Shown here: positions 37,041-45,015 of the stretch, one piece after another | How the letters are laid out: every line of letters begins with the position of its first letter | Position numbering within the stretch: position 1 is the stretch's first letter | Source of the DNA: Enterococcus cecorum DSM 20682 = ATCC 43198 | GTDB taxonomy: Bacteria; Bacillota; Bacilli; Lactobacillales; Enterococcaceae | Direction: 5' to 3' | Length of the DNA: 64,000 nt | Assembly: GCF_000407565.1 (NCBI RefSeq) | Contig: NZ_ASWI01000003.1 | Span: 869,501 to 933,500, forward strand | Notes under the pieces: model-generated | Databases searched by the model: none | What the model was told of the DNA's origin: nothing | The model's input: the letters and a program-made list of their open reading frames with translations, nothing else | Made by a program: the position numbers and the translations under genes

Positions 37041-38291
37041 ATGGAATTTTCAATTGATAATAGTGTAAATTCTGGCGCGATTATTAAAGTAATCGGTGTC
37101 GGCGGTGGCGGTGGTAATGCCATTAACCGCATGATTGAAGAAAACGTAAAAGGTGTTGAATTTATCGTAGTCAATACGGACGTTCAAGCTTTACGCGCCT
37201 CAAAAGCTGAAACAGTTATCCAATTAGGACCTAAATTCACTCGTGGTTTAGGAGCAGGTTCTCAACCTGAAGTGGGTCAAAAAGCTGCTGAAGAAAGTGA
37301 AGAAGCAATTCGCGAAACATTAGAAGGTGCGGATATGGTCTTCATCACTGCTGGTATGGGTGGCGGAACAGGTACAGGTGCTGCGCCAATCGTTGCTCGT
37401 ATCGCTAAAGAAATCGGTGCTTTAACTGTTGGGGTAGTGACACGTCCATTCACATTTGAAGGTCCAAAACGTGGGCGCTATGCTGCAGAAGGTATCGCTA
37501 AACTAAAAGAAAACGTAGATACTTTATTAATTATCTCAAATAACCGCTTATTAGAAATCGTTGATAAAAAGACGCCTATGTTACAAGCTTTCCGTGAAGC
37601 TGATAATGTATTACGTCAAGGGGTTCAAGGTATTTCTGATTTAATTACTGCACCAGGTTATGTGAACCTTGACTTTGCCGATGTGAAAACTGTGATGGCT
37701 AATCAAGGTACTGCTTTAATGGGTATCGGGGTTGCTAGTGGTGAAGAACGCGTGGTTGAAGCAACTAAACGAGCAATTTCTTCTCCATTATTAGAAACTT
37801 CTATTGATGGGGCAGAACAAGTCTTACTAAACATCACTGGTGGCTTAGATATGACTTTATTTGAAGCACAAGATGCAGCTGATATCGTTGCTCATGCTGC
37901 AAGTGGCGATGTAAATATCATCCTTGGTACTTCAATCAATGAAGAACTAGGCGATGAAATTCGTGTCACTGTCATTGCTACAGGTATTGATCCAAGCAAA
38001 CGTGAAAATACATCTGCTCGTAGTCATCGTGCTAGCCAAATTCACACAACACAACCAAAACCAACGCTTGATTTAGATCAAGCACGCCCAACAACACCAA
38101 CAACGAATGAAGAAAATTCATTTGGTGACTGGGATATTCGTAAAGAACAAAATGTCCGTCCTAAAGTAGATGACGCACAATTTGATAATGTTGAAAAACG
38201 TGAATTTGAAACATTTAACAAAGAAGAAGTAAAACCGGCAGAAGATGAGTTAAGTACACCTCCATTTTTCCGTCGTAAACGCAATAATTAA
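37041..38291 (+). CDS. ftsZ: Cell division protein FtsZ
   Basis: The tubulin-like GTPase that forms the division ring. The 416-residue protein has [13 protein letters not shown], the tubulin signature [13 protein letters not shown] (about 108-120) and [14 protein letters not shown] low-complexity linker (about 318-400) precedes the C-terminal partner-binding peptide [20 protein letters not shown] lies upstream, and strong codon bias fits its abundance. ftsA precedes; yggS and sepF follow. Confidence 0.98.
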   Translation: MEFSIDNSVNSGAIIKVIGVGGGGGNAINRMIEENVKGVEFIVVNTDVQALRASKAETVIQLGPKFTRGLGAGSQPEVGQKAAEESEEAIRETLEGADMVFITAGMGGGTGTGAAPIVARIAKEIGALTVGVVTRPFTFEGPKRGRYAAEGIAKLKENVDTLLIISNNRLLEIVDKKTPMLQAFREADNVLRQGVQGISDLITAPGYVNLDFADVKTVMANQGTALMGIGVASGEERVVEATKRAISSPLLETSIDGAEQVLLNITGGLDMTLFEAQDAADIVAHAASGDVNIILGTSINEELGDEIRVTVIATGIDPSKRENTSARSHRASQIHTTQPKPTLDLDQARPTTPTTNEENSFGDWDIRKEQNVRPKVDDAQFDNVEKREFETFNKEEVKPAEDELSTPPFFRRKRNN

Positions 38292-38311
38292 GCAATAAAG
38301 GAGACCTGATC

Positions 38312-38983
38312 ATGATGTTAGCTGATAATTTAAAACAAGTACAACAATCTATTCAGAAAGCTTGTGATCAGGTTGGACGCAGTTGTTCTGAGGTAACTTT
38401 AGTAGCCGTTACGAAGACTGAAGATGTGCCGACAACCCAAGCGATGATCGCATTAGGTCAATTGCACTTAGCCGAAAATCGTGCGGATAAATTTTTAGCT
38501 AAAAAACAAGCAATCACTCATCCGGAGGTTGTCTGGCATTATATCGGTAATTTGCAACGACGCAAAGTCAAAGATGTCATTAATGAAGTGGATTATTTTC
38601 ATGCTCTAGATAGTTTAAAGTTGGCTGACGAAATTCAAAAAAGAGCGCAAAAAGTCGTTAAGTGTTTTGTTGAAGTCAATGTTTCTGGTGAAGAAAGTAA
38701 GCATGGATTGACACTTGAAGAAACCAAAGACTTTATCTTGTCGCTTCATGCGCATGATAAAATTCAAGTTGTTGGTTTAATGACGATGGCTCCTTTTGAC
38801 TCTACTGCGACTGAACAACACGATATTTTCAAGAAATTAAAACAAAAGCAATGTGAAATTGAAAAGTTGACTTTATCTTATGCTCCTTGCCATGATTTAA
38901 GTATGGGGATGTCTAATGATTTTCCTATTGCTGTGATGGAAGGCGCCACTTTTGTTAGAGTCGGCACGGCATTGTTTAAGTGA
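38312..38983 (+). CDS. yggS: YggS family PLP homeostasis protein
   Basis: A PLP-binding single-domain barrel (Bacillus YlmE, human PLPBP) that stabilises vitamin B6 and amino-acid pools and has no known catalysis. In 223 residues it shows LVAVTKTEDVPT with the PLP lysine, HYIGNLQRRKVKDV, VNVSGEESKHGL and LSMGMSNDFPIAVMEGATFVRVGTALF. It sits between ftsZ and sepF, as in most Firmicutes. AAAGGAG precedes. Confidence 0.94.
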   Translation: MMLADNLKQVQQSIQKACDQVGRSCSEVTLVAVTKTEDVPTTQAMIALGQLHLAENRADKFLAKKQAITHPEVVWHYIGNLQRRKVKDVINEVDYFHALDSLKLADEIQKRAQKVVKCFVEVNVSGEESKHGLTLEETKDFILSLHAHDKIQVVGLMTMAPFDSTATEQHDIFKKLKQKQCEIEKLTLSYAPCHDLSMGMSNDFPIAVMEGATFVRVGTALFK

Positions 38984-39004
38984 GACGTGAAAGGAGGATG
39001 AACC

Positions 39005-39634
39005 ATGAAACTGCAGGAAATGTGGGAAAATGCTAAAAACTTTTTTGGTATGGCTGAAGAAGAGGATACTGAGAGAAATGACTATGCTGATGAAGAAGAG
39101 CAAGTTCACGCTCATCCAAGTGTGACGAATCGTGTTAATAATCCAGCGCCTCAAAATACCCAACCTACTAGACAATCGTTTTATCAACGTTCAGTAGCCA
39201 ATCAGTCTCGGGATTATTCATCACAGCATTCACAAGAAAATAATTATAGTAATCAATCACAACAATATCACACGCAAGTACAAAATGTTGTATCTATGCA
39301 GCAGTCAAGAGCAAATAAATCTTCTACTAAACCACGTAGTACTAGAGAAAATCAAGCTGCAAATAAGATTATTATTATCGAGCCTAGAGCCTATTCAGAA
39401 GCGATGAAAATTGCCAAACATATTATGAATGGTGAGTCTGTCTTGGTGAACTTCCATCAGATTGAGGAGTATCAAGCAAGACGAATTGTTGATTTCTTGA
39501 CAGGCACTGTTTATGCTGAAAACGGTGATATTAAACGTGTAGGTAATGAAATCTTCTTATGTACGGCACAAGGAGTAGAAATTGATGGGACAGCGCAATC
39601 TTTAATGGATGCCAATATGTTGGAGATTCAATAA
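39005..39634 (+). CDS. sepF: Cell division protein SepF
   Basis: A membrane-binding partner of FtsZ that shapes the division septum. The 209-residue protein starts with the amphipathic anchor MKLQEMWENAKNFFGMAEEE. It continues with a long Gln/Asn/Ser-rich linker (about 40-120), longer than in Bacillus SepF. The C-terminal DUF552 fold (IIIIEPRAYSEAMKIAKHIMNGES to the end) contains the polymerising domain GTVYAENGDIKRVGNEIFLC. AAAGGAGG is upstream. Confidence 0.93.
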   Translation: MKLQEMWENAKNFFGMAEEEDTERNDYADEEEQVHAHPSVTNRVNNPAPQNTQPTRQSFYQRSVANQSRDYSSQHSQENNYSNQSQQYHTQVQNVVSMQQSRANKSSTKPRSTRENQAANKIIIIEPRAYSEAMKIAKHIMNGESVLVNFHQIEEYQARRIVDFLTGTVYAENGDIKRVGNEIFLCTAQGVEIDGTAQSLMDANMLEIQ

Positions 39635-39683
39635 CTGTTTTGTCAGTTTAGTGTTTGCTGACAATGATTAGGAGGACAAGCCT

Positions 39684-39953
39684 ATCCTATTTTTATTAAT
39701 TAAATTAATCGGTGATGTGGTCTATCTTTATACGACATTACTTGTTATCTATGCATTATTATCTTGGTTCCCAGGTGGATACCAAAGTAAATTTGGCCAA
39801 CTTTTAAGTAAGATTTGTGAGCCATATTTAAGTATATTTGATCGGGTGAAATTACAATTCGGACCGGTCGATTTTACGATTCTTTTTGCGGTACTAGTAT
39901 TACAATTAGCTAGTCAGGCATTGATTCGTATTTTACTATTTTTTGTATATTAA
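39684..39953 (+). CDS. ylmG: YggT/YlmG membrane protein, apparently with an ATC start
   Basis: A small two-helix membrane protein of the YggT family, linked to division and osmotic tolerance. The frame reads I-L-F-L-L-I-K-L-I-G-D-V-V-Y-L-Y and then ALLSWFPGGY, the family motif. A perfect AGGAGG (39670-39675) points to a start near 39684, where the codon is ATC. No ATG, GTG, TTG or CTG exists in frame between the TAG at 39669 and the GTG at 39717. That GTG lacks a spaced ribosome-binding site and would cut the first helix. Start given as 39684 (89 residues); the conservative call is 39717. Confidence 0.75.
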   Translation: MLFLLIKLIGDVVYLYTTLLVIYALLSWFPGGYQSKFGQLLSKICEPYLSIFDRVKLQFGPVDFTILFAVLVLQLASQALIRILLFFVY

Positions 39954-39971
39954 TTTAAGGGGGTGGCTTTT

Positions 39972-40754
39972 TTGAACGCAAATGTGTATCAACATTTTCG
40001 GGAAGATGAGCGCCCTTTTATTGACACTGTAGAAGAATGGTTAGAAAAAGTGGAAATGCAATATGCGCCCGTTCTAACTGACTTTTTAGATCCAAGACAA
40101 GCCTATATTTTAGAGACATTGATCCGTCAAAATTCTGATTTAGGTTTTCGTTTTTATGGTGGTTATGAATTAAGCGAGCGTACACGTTGTTTGATTTATC
40201 CAGATTATTATACGCCGACGCAAGAGGATTTTGAAATTGCCCTATTTACCATTCAATATCCTAAAAAATTTGCGCAATTAAGTCATAGTAAGATTCTAGG
40301 AACTTTATTATCTACTGGGTTAAAGCGTCAATCTTTCGGAGATATTATTTCTGATGGGGAAAATTGGCAAGTCTTAATGTCTAAAGAAATTAGTCATTAT
40401 GTGCAGACTCAGGTAGAAAAAATTGGCAAAATCTCGGTGCGTTTAGAGCAAGCCAACTATACAGAATTAATTGTTCCTAAAGATGATTGGACCTTAGAAC
40501 AGGCAATTGTGAGCTCTTTGCGGGTCGATGTGGTGATATCCAATGTCTTTAATATCTCGCGTCAACGTTCAAAACAACTCATCGAATCCAACAAGGTTAA
40601 GCTCAATTGGATGGAAATGCAAAGAGCGGATTTTGTTTTGGATTTATTAGATATTGTATCAATAAGAGGATTTGGTCGCCTGCAGATTCGTGCGATTGAA
40701 GGGACGACTAAGAAAGAAAAAATTCGTTTATCATTGGGTGTGTTACGTAAATAA
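39972..40754 (+). CDS. ylmH: YlmH, S4-domain RNA-binding protein
   Basis: A 260-residue protein with an N-terminal YlmH domain (YQHFREDERPFIDTVEEWLEKV) and a C-terminal S4 domain (SSLRVDVVISNVFNISRQRSKQLIESNKVKLNW). Bacillus YlmH/RqcP joins the ribosome quality-control tailing of stalled 50S subunits. TTG 39972 is chosen because AAGGGGGTGG ends 5-7 bases before it. The GTG at 39963 lies inside that site. It lies between ylmG and divIVA, the normal order. Confidence 0.92.
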   Translation: MNANVYQHFREDERPFIDTVEEWLEKVEMQYAPVLTDFLDPRQAYILETLIRQNSDLGFRFYGGYELSERTRCLIYPDYYTPTQEDFEIALFTIQYPKKFAQLSHSKILGTLLSTGLKRQSFGDIISDGENWQVLMSKEISHYVQTQVEKIGKISVRLEQANYTELIVPKDDWTLEQAIVSSLRVDVVISNVFNISRQRSKQLIESNKVKLNWMEMQRADFVLDLLDIVSIRGFGRLQIRAIEGTTKKEKIRLSLGVLRK

Positions 40755-40773
40755 ATATTATGAGGTGATTGCC

Positions 40774-41448
40774 ATGGCTTTAACTCCATTAGATATTCAA
40801 AATAAAGTATTTTCAAATAAGATGCGCGGCTTTGATCGTGATGAGGTATTAGACTTTTTAGATTTAGTAGCGCGTGATTATGAAATTGCTGTGCAAAAAA
40901 ATCGTGAGCTAGAAAAATCTTTAAAGCATGCGGAAGAAAAATTAGCTTATTTTAACGAATTAAAAGATGCGTTAAATCAATCTATCATTGTGGCACAAGA
41001 TACAGCAGATAAGGTGAAATCAAGTGCTACCAAAGAATCTGAAGTATTAGTAACTTCTGCACAAAATAAAGCCAATGAATTGGTTGCAGATGCGGAAAAA
41101 CGTGCTTTCCAAATTACACAAGCGGCAGAAGATAAAGCAAAAGAAATTCTTTCAGATGCCACTCAAAATGCGCGTCAATTAGTTCTAGAAACCAACGATT
41201 TGAAGAAGAAAACACGCGTCTTTTACAATAGCTTATTACTGAAGATTGAAACCCAATTACAAGAAGTGAAAAGTCCAGAATGGGATGATATCTTGGCACC
41301 ATTTTCAACTTATGTGCCAGATTCATCTACTGTTTTGAAAGAAGTTTTAGAACAAACACTTGACAACGAGGTAGATGTTGAAGTAAACTCTCAATTAGAA
41401 GTTTCTAATCAAGAAGACGATGAAACTGATTCATCTTTAACTGAATAA
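40774..41448 (+). CDS. divIVA: DivIVA
   Basis: A coiled-coil protein that binds negatively curved membrane at poles and septa. The 224-residue protein starts with the lipid-binding domain MALTPLDIQNKVFSNKMRGFDRDEVLDFLDLVARDYE. Long Ala/Glu/Lys coiled coils (about 35-165) follow, then an acidic tail. GAGGTGATT precedes ATG 40774; the frame continues upstream inside ylmH and is not used. It closes the division cluster. Confidence 0.96.
   Translation: MALTPLDIQNKVFSNKMRGFDRDEVLDFLDLVARDYEIAVQKNRELEKSLKHAEEKLAYFNELKDALNQSIIVAQDTADKVKSSATKESEVLVTSAQNKANELVADAEKRAFQITQAAEDKAKEILSDATQNARQLVLETNDLKKKTRVFYNSLLLKIETQLQEVKSPEWDDILAPFSTYVPDSSTVLKEVLEQTLDNEVDVEVNSQLEVSNQEDDETDSSLTE
41360..41389 (+). promoter_or_regulatory. 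Candidate ileS promoter inside divIVA
   Basis: TTGACA (41360-41365), 18 bases, TAAACT (41384-41389). It lies in the end of divIVA, about 70 bases before the T-box. Confidence 0.4.
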
Positions 41449-41454
41449 ATATTA

Positions 41455-41694
41455 GTGGAACAGAAAGCATTATTTTATTTTTCATAGCGAGTCGGTGAGA
41501 GTGAAAGACCGGTAAACCCTGGAATAATGCAGATCATCCTAAGTTTACTATCCTGAACCCATCGTATATGCTAAGTAAGGGTAGACGGCTCATCTCGATA
41601 TCGATGTCAAAAGGAAGATTTTATATCTTTAAATTTTGGGTGGTACCACGATTTCGTTCGTCCCTATGCTGAATTAGCATAGGGACTTTTTTTT
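41455..41694 (+). promoter_or_regulatory. Isoleucine T-box riboswitch
   Basis: A tRNA-sensing leader of ileS. Landmarks in order: AGCGAG and GGTGAGAG of stem I; the ATC specifier (41533-41535, with a second ATC directly after it); the T-box GGGTGGTACCACG (41638-41650); the terminator TCCCTATGCT/AGCATAGGGA (41661-41685) with eight T residues. Uncharged tRNA-Ile would pair with the T-box and prevent termination. The ATC codon agrees with the downstream gene. Confidence 0.93.
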
Positions 41695-41826
41695 AGGACG
41701 TGAAACAGCTGGTCAGACATGAAGAAATTCGTGTGCTTACCTACCGCTGAGAAAATCGGATGAAAGGAGATTTTCTCAAGCGGGAGGGCGAATTTCACAA
41801 TGTCTAGCTGTTGAACGCCGATGATT
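41695..41826 (+). repeat. Palindromic intergenic repeat, unit C (type II)
   Basis: The unit starts with AGGACGTGAAAC directly at the T-box terminator T-run. Nested arms pair almost throughout: AACAGCT (41704) with AGCTGTT (41806); AGACAT with ATGTCT; GAAATTCG (41724) with CGAATTTC (41789); CTACCGCT with AGCGGGAG; GAGAAAATC (41749) with GATTTTCTC (41769). Bases 41721-41820 differ from 1427-1526 at four positions. It lies in the ileS leader. Confidence 0.8.
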
Positions 41827-41880
41827 AAGGATGTGAGCCGGCGAACACAGATTAAACATGGATGTGAAGCGACTTGATTG
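41827..41880 (+). repeat. Partial repeat units after C
   Basis: AAGGATGTGAGCCGGCGAACA and then ATGGATGTGAAGCGACTTG are two truncated unit heads, comparable to 1534-1575. Confidence 0.5.
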
Positions 41881-41938
41881 GTCCACTGAATTATTTTTTT
41901 TAGATGATTTTTAATAATTAAAAGGGGAGACAAGATAA

Positions 41939-44734
41939 ATGAAATTGAAAGAAACACTCCATCTTGGAAAAACTGGTTTTCCAATGCGTGGGAACTTGCC
42001 AAACCGTGAAGGTGAATGGCAAAAGGAATGGGACGAAAAAGATTTATATGGTCAACGTCAAAAATTAAATGAAGGTAAACCAAGTTTTGTTCTACACGAT
42101 GGTCCTCCATATGCGAACGGGAACATCCATTTAGGACATTCTTTAAATAAAATTAGTAAAGATATCATTATCCGCAGCAAGTCTATGTCTGGCTTCCGTG
42201 CACCTTATGTACCTGGTTGGGATACGCACGGTCTACCAATCGAACAAGTTTTAGCCAAACAAGGTGTTAAACGTAAGGAAATGGATATCGTTGAATACCG
42301 CAAACTTTGTCATGATTACGCGTTATCTCAAGTAGATAAACAACGTGCCGACTTCAAGCGCTTAGGTGTTTCTGGTGATTGGGAACATCCATATGTCACT
42401 TTAACACCTGATTATGAAGCAGCTCAAATTCGTGTATTTGGTAAGATGGCTGAAAAAGGCTATATCTACAAAGGTTTGAAACCAATTTACTGGTCACCAT
42501 CAAGTGAATCTTCACTAGCTGAAGCCGAAATCGAATATCATGATGTAAAATCACCATCTATTTACGTTGCTTTCAAAGTGGTAGATGGAAAAGATTTATT
42601 AGATACGGATACTTCATTCATTATCTGGACAACTACGCCATGGACCTTGCCTGCTAACTTGGGTATCTCTGCTAATCCTGATTTTGACTATGTGCAAATC
42701 AAAGCAGATGGTCGCAAATTTGTCGTTGCGAAAGACCTATTAGAAACTGTATCTAAAGAAATTGGTTGGGAAAATGTTGAAGTCTTACAAGAATTCAAAG
42801 GGGAAGTCCTTGATTTAATGACGGCACAACATCCTTTCTATGATCGTACTTCATTATTAATGTTAGGTGATCATGTTACTTTAGATGCCGGTACTGGTTT
42901 AGTTCATACCGCTCCAGGACACGGGGAAGAAGACTACATCGTTGGTAAGAAATATGGTTTAGATGTGCTTTCTCCATTAGATAGCCGTGGTTGCTATACA
43001 GCTGAAGCACCTGGTTTTGAAGGAATGTTCTATGACAAAGCCAATCCAGTTGTAACCAAGATGCTTGAAGAAAATGGTTCTTTATTAAAACTTGATTTCT
43101 TCACCCATAGCTACCCACATGACTGGCGTACAAAGAAACCTGTTATTTATCGTGCAACGCCGCAATGGTTTGCTTCAATTGATAAATTCCGTCAAGATAT
43201 CCTTGATGAAGTCGAAAAAGTAGACTGGATTATCCCATGGGGTAAAACTCGTCTGTATAACATGATTCGTGACCGTGGTGACTGGGTAATCTCTCGTCAA
43301 CGTGCTTGGGGTGTGCCATTACCTGTATTCTATGCAGAAAATGGAGAAGCAATCCTAACGCACGAAACGATTGAACATGTTGCTGAATTATTTGCTGAAT
43401 ATGGTTCAAATGTTTGGTTTGAACGTGAAGCTAAAGATTTATTACCAGAAGGCTTTACACATCCAGGTTCACCAAATGGTATCTTCACAAAAGAAACAGA
43501 TATCATGGACGTATGGTTTGACTCTGGTTCTTCACATGAAGGTGTGTTACGTAATCGTCCTGAATTGAAATTCCCAGCTGATATGTACTTAGAAGGTTCT
43601 GACCAATACCGTGGTTGGTTCAACTCAAGTATTACAACAAGTGTGGCTATCAATGGGGTTGCACCTTATAAAGCAGTCTTATCTCAAGGATTTACTTTAG
43701 ATGGTGAAGGCCGCAAGATGAGTAAATCATTAGGAAATACGATTGTTCCTGAAACAGTTATTAAACAAATGGGTGCTGATATCTTACGTCTATGGGTAAG
43801 TAGTGTGGACTATGAAGCCGATGTACGTGTGTCGATGGATATCTTAGCACAAGTATCTGAAGTTTATCGTAAAATTCGTAACACCATGCGTTTCTTATTA
43901 GCGAATACGACTGACTTTGATCCAAAATCAAATCGTGTGGCTTATGAAGATTTACGCTCTGTAGATAAATACATGATGGTTCGTTTAAATCAAACCATCG
44001 AACAAATCAGAAAAGAAGGTTATGACAAATACAACTTCTTACACATCTATCGTACAGTTGTGAACTTCTTAACCGTTGACCTTTCTTCATTCTACTTAGA
44101 TTTTGCCAAAGATGTGGTCTATATCGAAGCGGCTGATAATCATGAACGTCGCTGCATGCAAACTGTTTTCTATGATATTGCTGTGGCCTTGACGAAATTA
44201 TTAACGCCAATTATCCCACATACGGCTGAAGAAATCTGGAGCTACCTAGAAGAAGAGGAAGAATATGTACAATTAGCTGAATTCCCTGAAGTTGAAACTT
44301 TTGCGAATCAAGAAGAATTACTTGATATGTGGAAAGCCTTCATGGACTTTAGAGATGATGTATTGAAAGCATTAGAAGTTGCGCGTAATGAAAAATTAAT
44401 TGGTAAATCAATGGAAGCGAAAGTAACGGTTTATCCAAATGAACAAGTTCGTGCTTTATTAACTGCTTTAAATACAAACTTACCACAGTTATTAATCATT
44501 TCACCAGACTTCTTTACTGTAAGTGAAGAAGGTCCAGCAAGTGCGCCTGAAGCTGCTCAAAAATTTGAAGATGTTGCTATCTTAGTGGAACGTGCAGAAG
44601 GTCATGTATGTGATCGTTGTCGTCAAGTCAAAGCTAAATTAAGTGACCATGAACACCTAGAACATGTATGTGAACACTGTGCAGAAGTGATTGAATCAGA
44701 ATTTCCTGAAGAAGCAAAAGTGGGCTTTGAATAA
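41939..44734 (+). CDS. ileS: Isoleucyl-tRNA synthetase
   Basis: Charges tRNA-Ile and edits misactivated valine. The 931-residue class I synthetase has the HIGH-type motif [11 protein letters not shown] (about 60), the editing domain CP1 (about 190-390), [21 protein letters not shown] (about 595-602) and the anticodon domain. A C-terminal zinc knuckle has two CxxC pairs, CDRC and CEHC, near 887-915. AAAAGGGGAG precedes the ATG. An upstream T-box with an ATC specifier regulates it. Confidence 0.98.
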   Translation: MKLKETLHLGKTGFPMRGNLPNREGEWQKEWDEKDLYGQRQKLNEGKPSFVLHDGPPYANGNIHLGHSLNKISKDIIIRSKSMSGFRAPYVPGWDTHGLPIEQVLAKQGVKRKEMDIVEYRKLCHDYALSQVDKQRADFKRLGVSGDWEHPYVTLTPDYEAAQIRVFGKMAEKGYIYKGLKPIYWSPSSESSLAEAEIEYHDVKSPSIYVAFKVVDGKDLLDTDTSFIIWTTTPWTLPANLGISANPDFDYVQIKADGRKFVVAKDLLETVSKEIGWENVEVLQEFKGEVLDLMTAQHPFYDRTSLLMLGDHVTLDAGTGLVHTAPGHGEEDYIVGKKYGLDVLSPLDSRGCYTAEAPGFEGMFYDKANPVVTKMLEENGSLLKLDFFTHSYPHDWRTKKPVIYRATPQWFASIDKFRQDILDEVEKVDWIIPWGKTRLYNMIRDRGDWVISRQRAWGVPLPVFYAENGEAILTHETIEHVAELFAEYGSNVWFEREAKDLLPEGFTHPGSPNGIFTKETDIMDVWFDSGSSHEGVLRNRPELKFPADMYLEGSDQYRGWFNSSITTSVAINGVAPYKAVLSQGFTLDGEGRKMSKSLGNTIVPETVIKQMGADILRLWVSSVDYEADVRVSMDILAQVSEVYRKIRNTMRFLLANTTDFDPKSNRVAYEDLRSVDKYMMVRLNQTIEQIRKEGYDKYNFLHIYRTVVNFLTVDLSSFYLDFAKDVVYIEAADNHERRCMQTVFYDIAVALTKLLTPIIPHTAEEIWSYLEEEEEYVQLAEFPEVETFANQEELLDMWKAFMDFRDDVLKALEVARNEKLIGKSMEAKVTVYPNEQVRALLTALNTNLPQLLIISPDFFTVSEEGPASAPEAAQKFEDVAILVERAEGHVCDRCRQVKAKLSDHEHLEHVCEHCAEVIESEFPEEAKVGFE

Positions 44735-44754
44735 AAGATCATAACAAATTTTTT

Positions 44755-44808
44755 AGAGGAAATCGCCGACCAGTCGATGAAAGCTGGTAGGTGCTTTCCT
44801 CTTTTTTT
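44755..44808 (+). terminator. Terminator after ileS
   Basis: AGAGGAAA pairs with TTTCCTCT, with an inner GACCAG/CTGGT stem and TTTTTTT. Confidence 0.8.
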
Positions 44809-44810
44809 GT

Positions 44811-44830
44811 AAGAATGTGAATGAACACCG
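44811..44830 (+). repeat. Possible solo scar of the palindromic repeat
   Basis: AAGAATGTGA joined to ATGAACACCG looks like a unit head fused to a unit tail with the hairpin missing. It begins two bases after the ileS terminator T-run. The short length limits certainty. Confidence 0.35.
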
Positions 44831-44857
44831 AGTATTTTTGGTACATTTATAGTCTAT

Positions 44858-44872
44858 TGATAACGATTCTCA
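44858..44872 (+). promoter_or_regulatory. Fur-like box upstream of gltB
   Basis: TGATAACGATTCTCA matches the 7-1-7 Fur consensus TGATAAT-N-ATTATCA at 12 of 14 palindrome positions. It lies 36 bases before a likely promoter (TTGGAA 44894, TAATAT 44917). GltBD are iron-sulfur enzymes, so iron control is plausible but unproven. Confidence 0.45.
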
Positions 44873-44893
44873 ATGAAAACAGTGAAAAATATA

Positions 44894-44922
44894 TTGGAAT
44901 TTTCTAAAAATTTATGTAATAT
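44894..44922 (+). promoter_or_regulatory. Candidate gltBD promoter
   Basis: TTGGAA (44894-44899), 17 bases, TAATAT (44917-44922) with TG just before the -10. The leader is about 85 bases. Confidence 0.45.
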
Positions 44923-45015
44923 TAAAAATATTCTTAAAGAAAATCATTGAAAATGAATAATAAATGAGAAAGTTGATTGTTGGTAGGTTTAGATGAAAAA
45001 AGGAAGGTGTAATCA

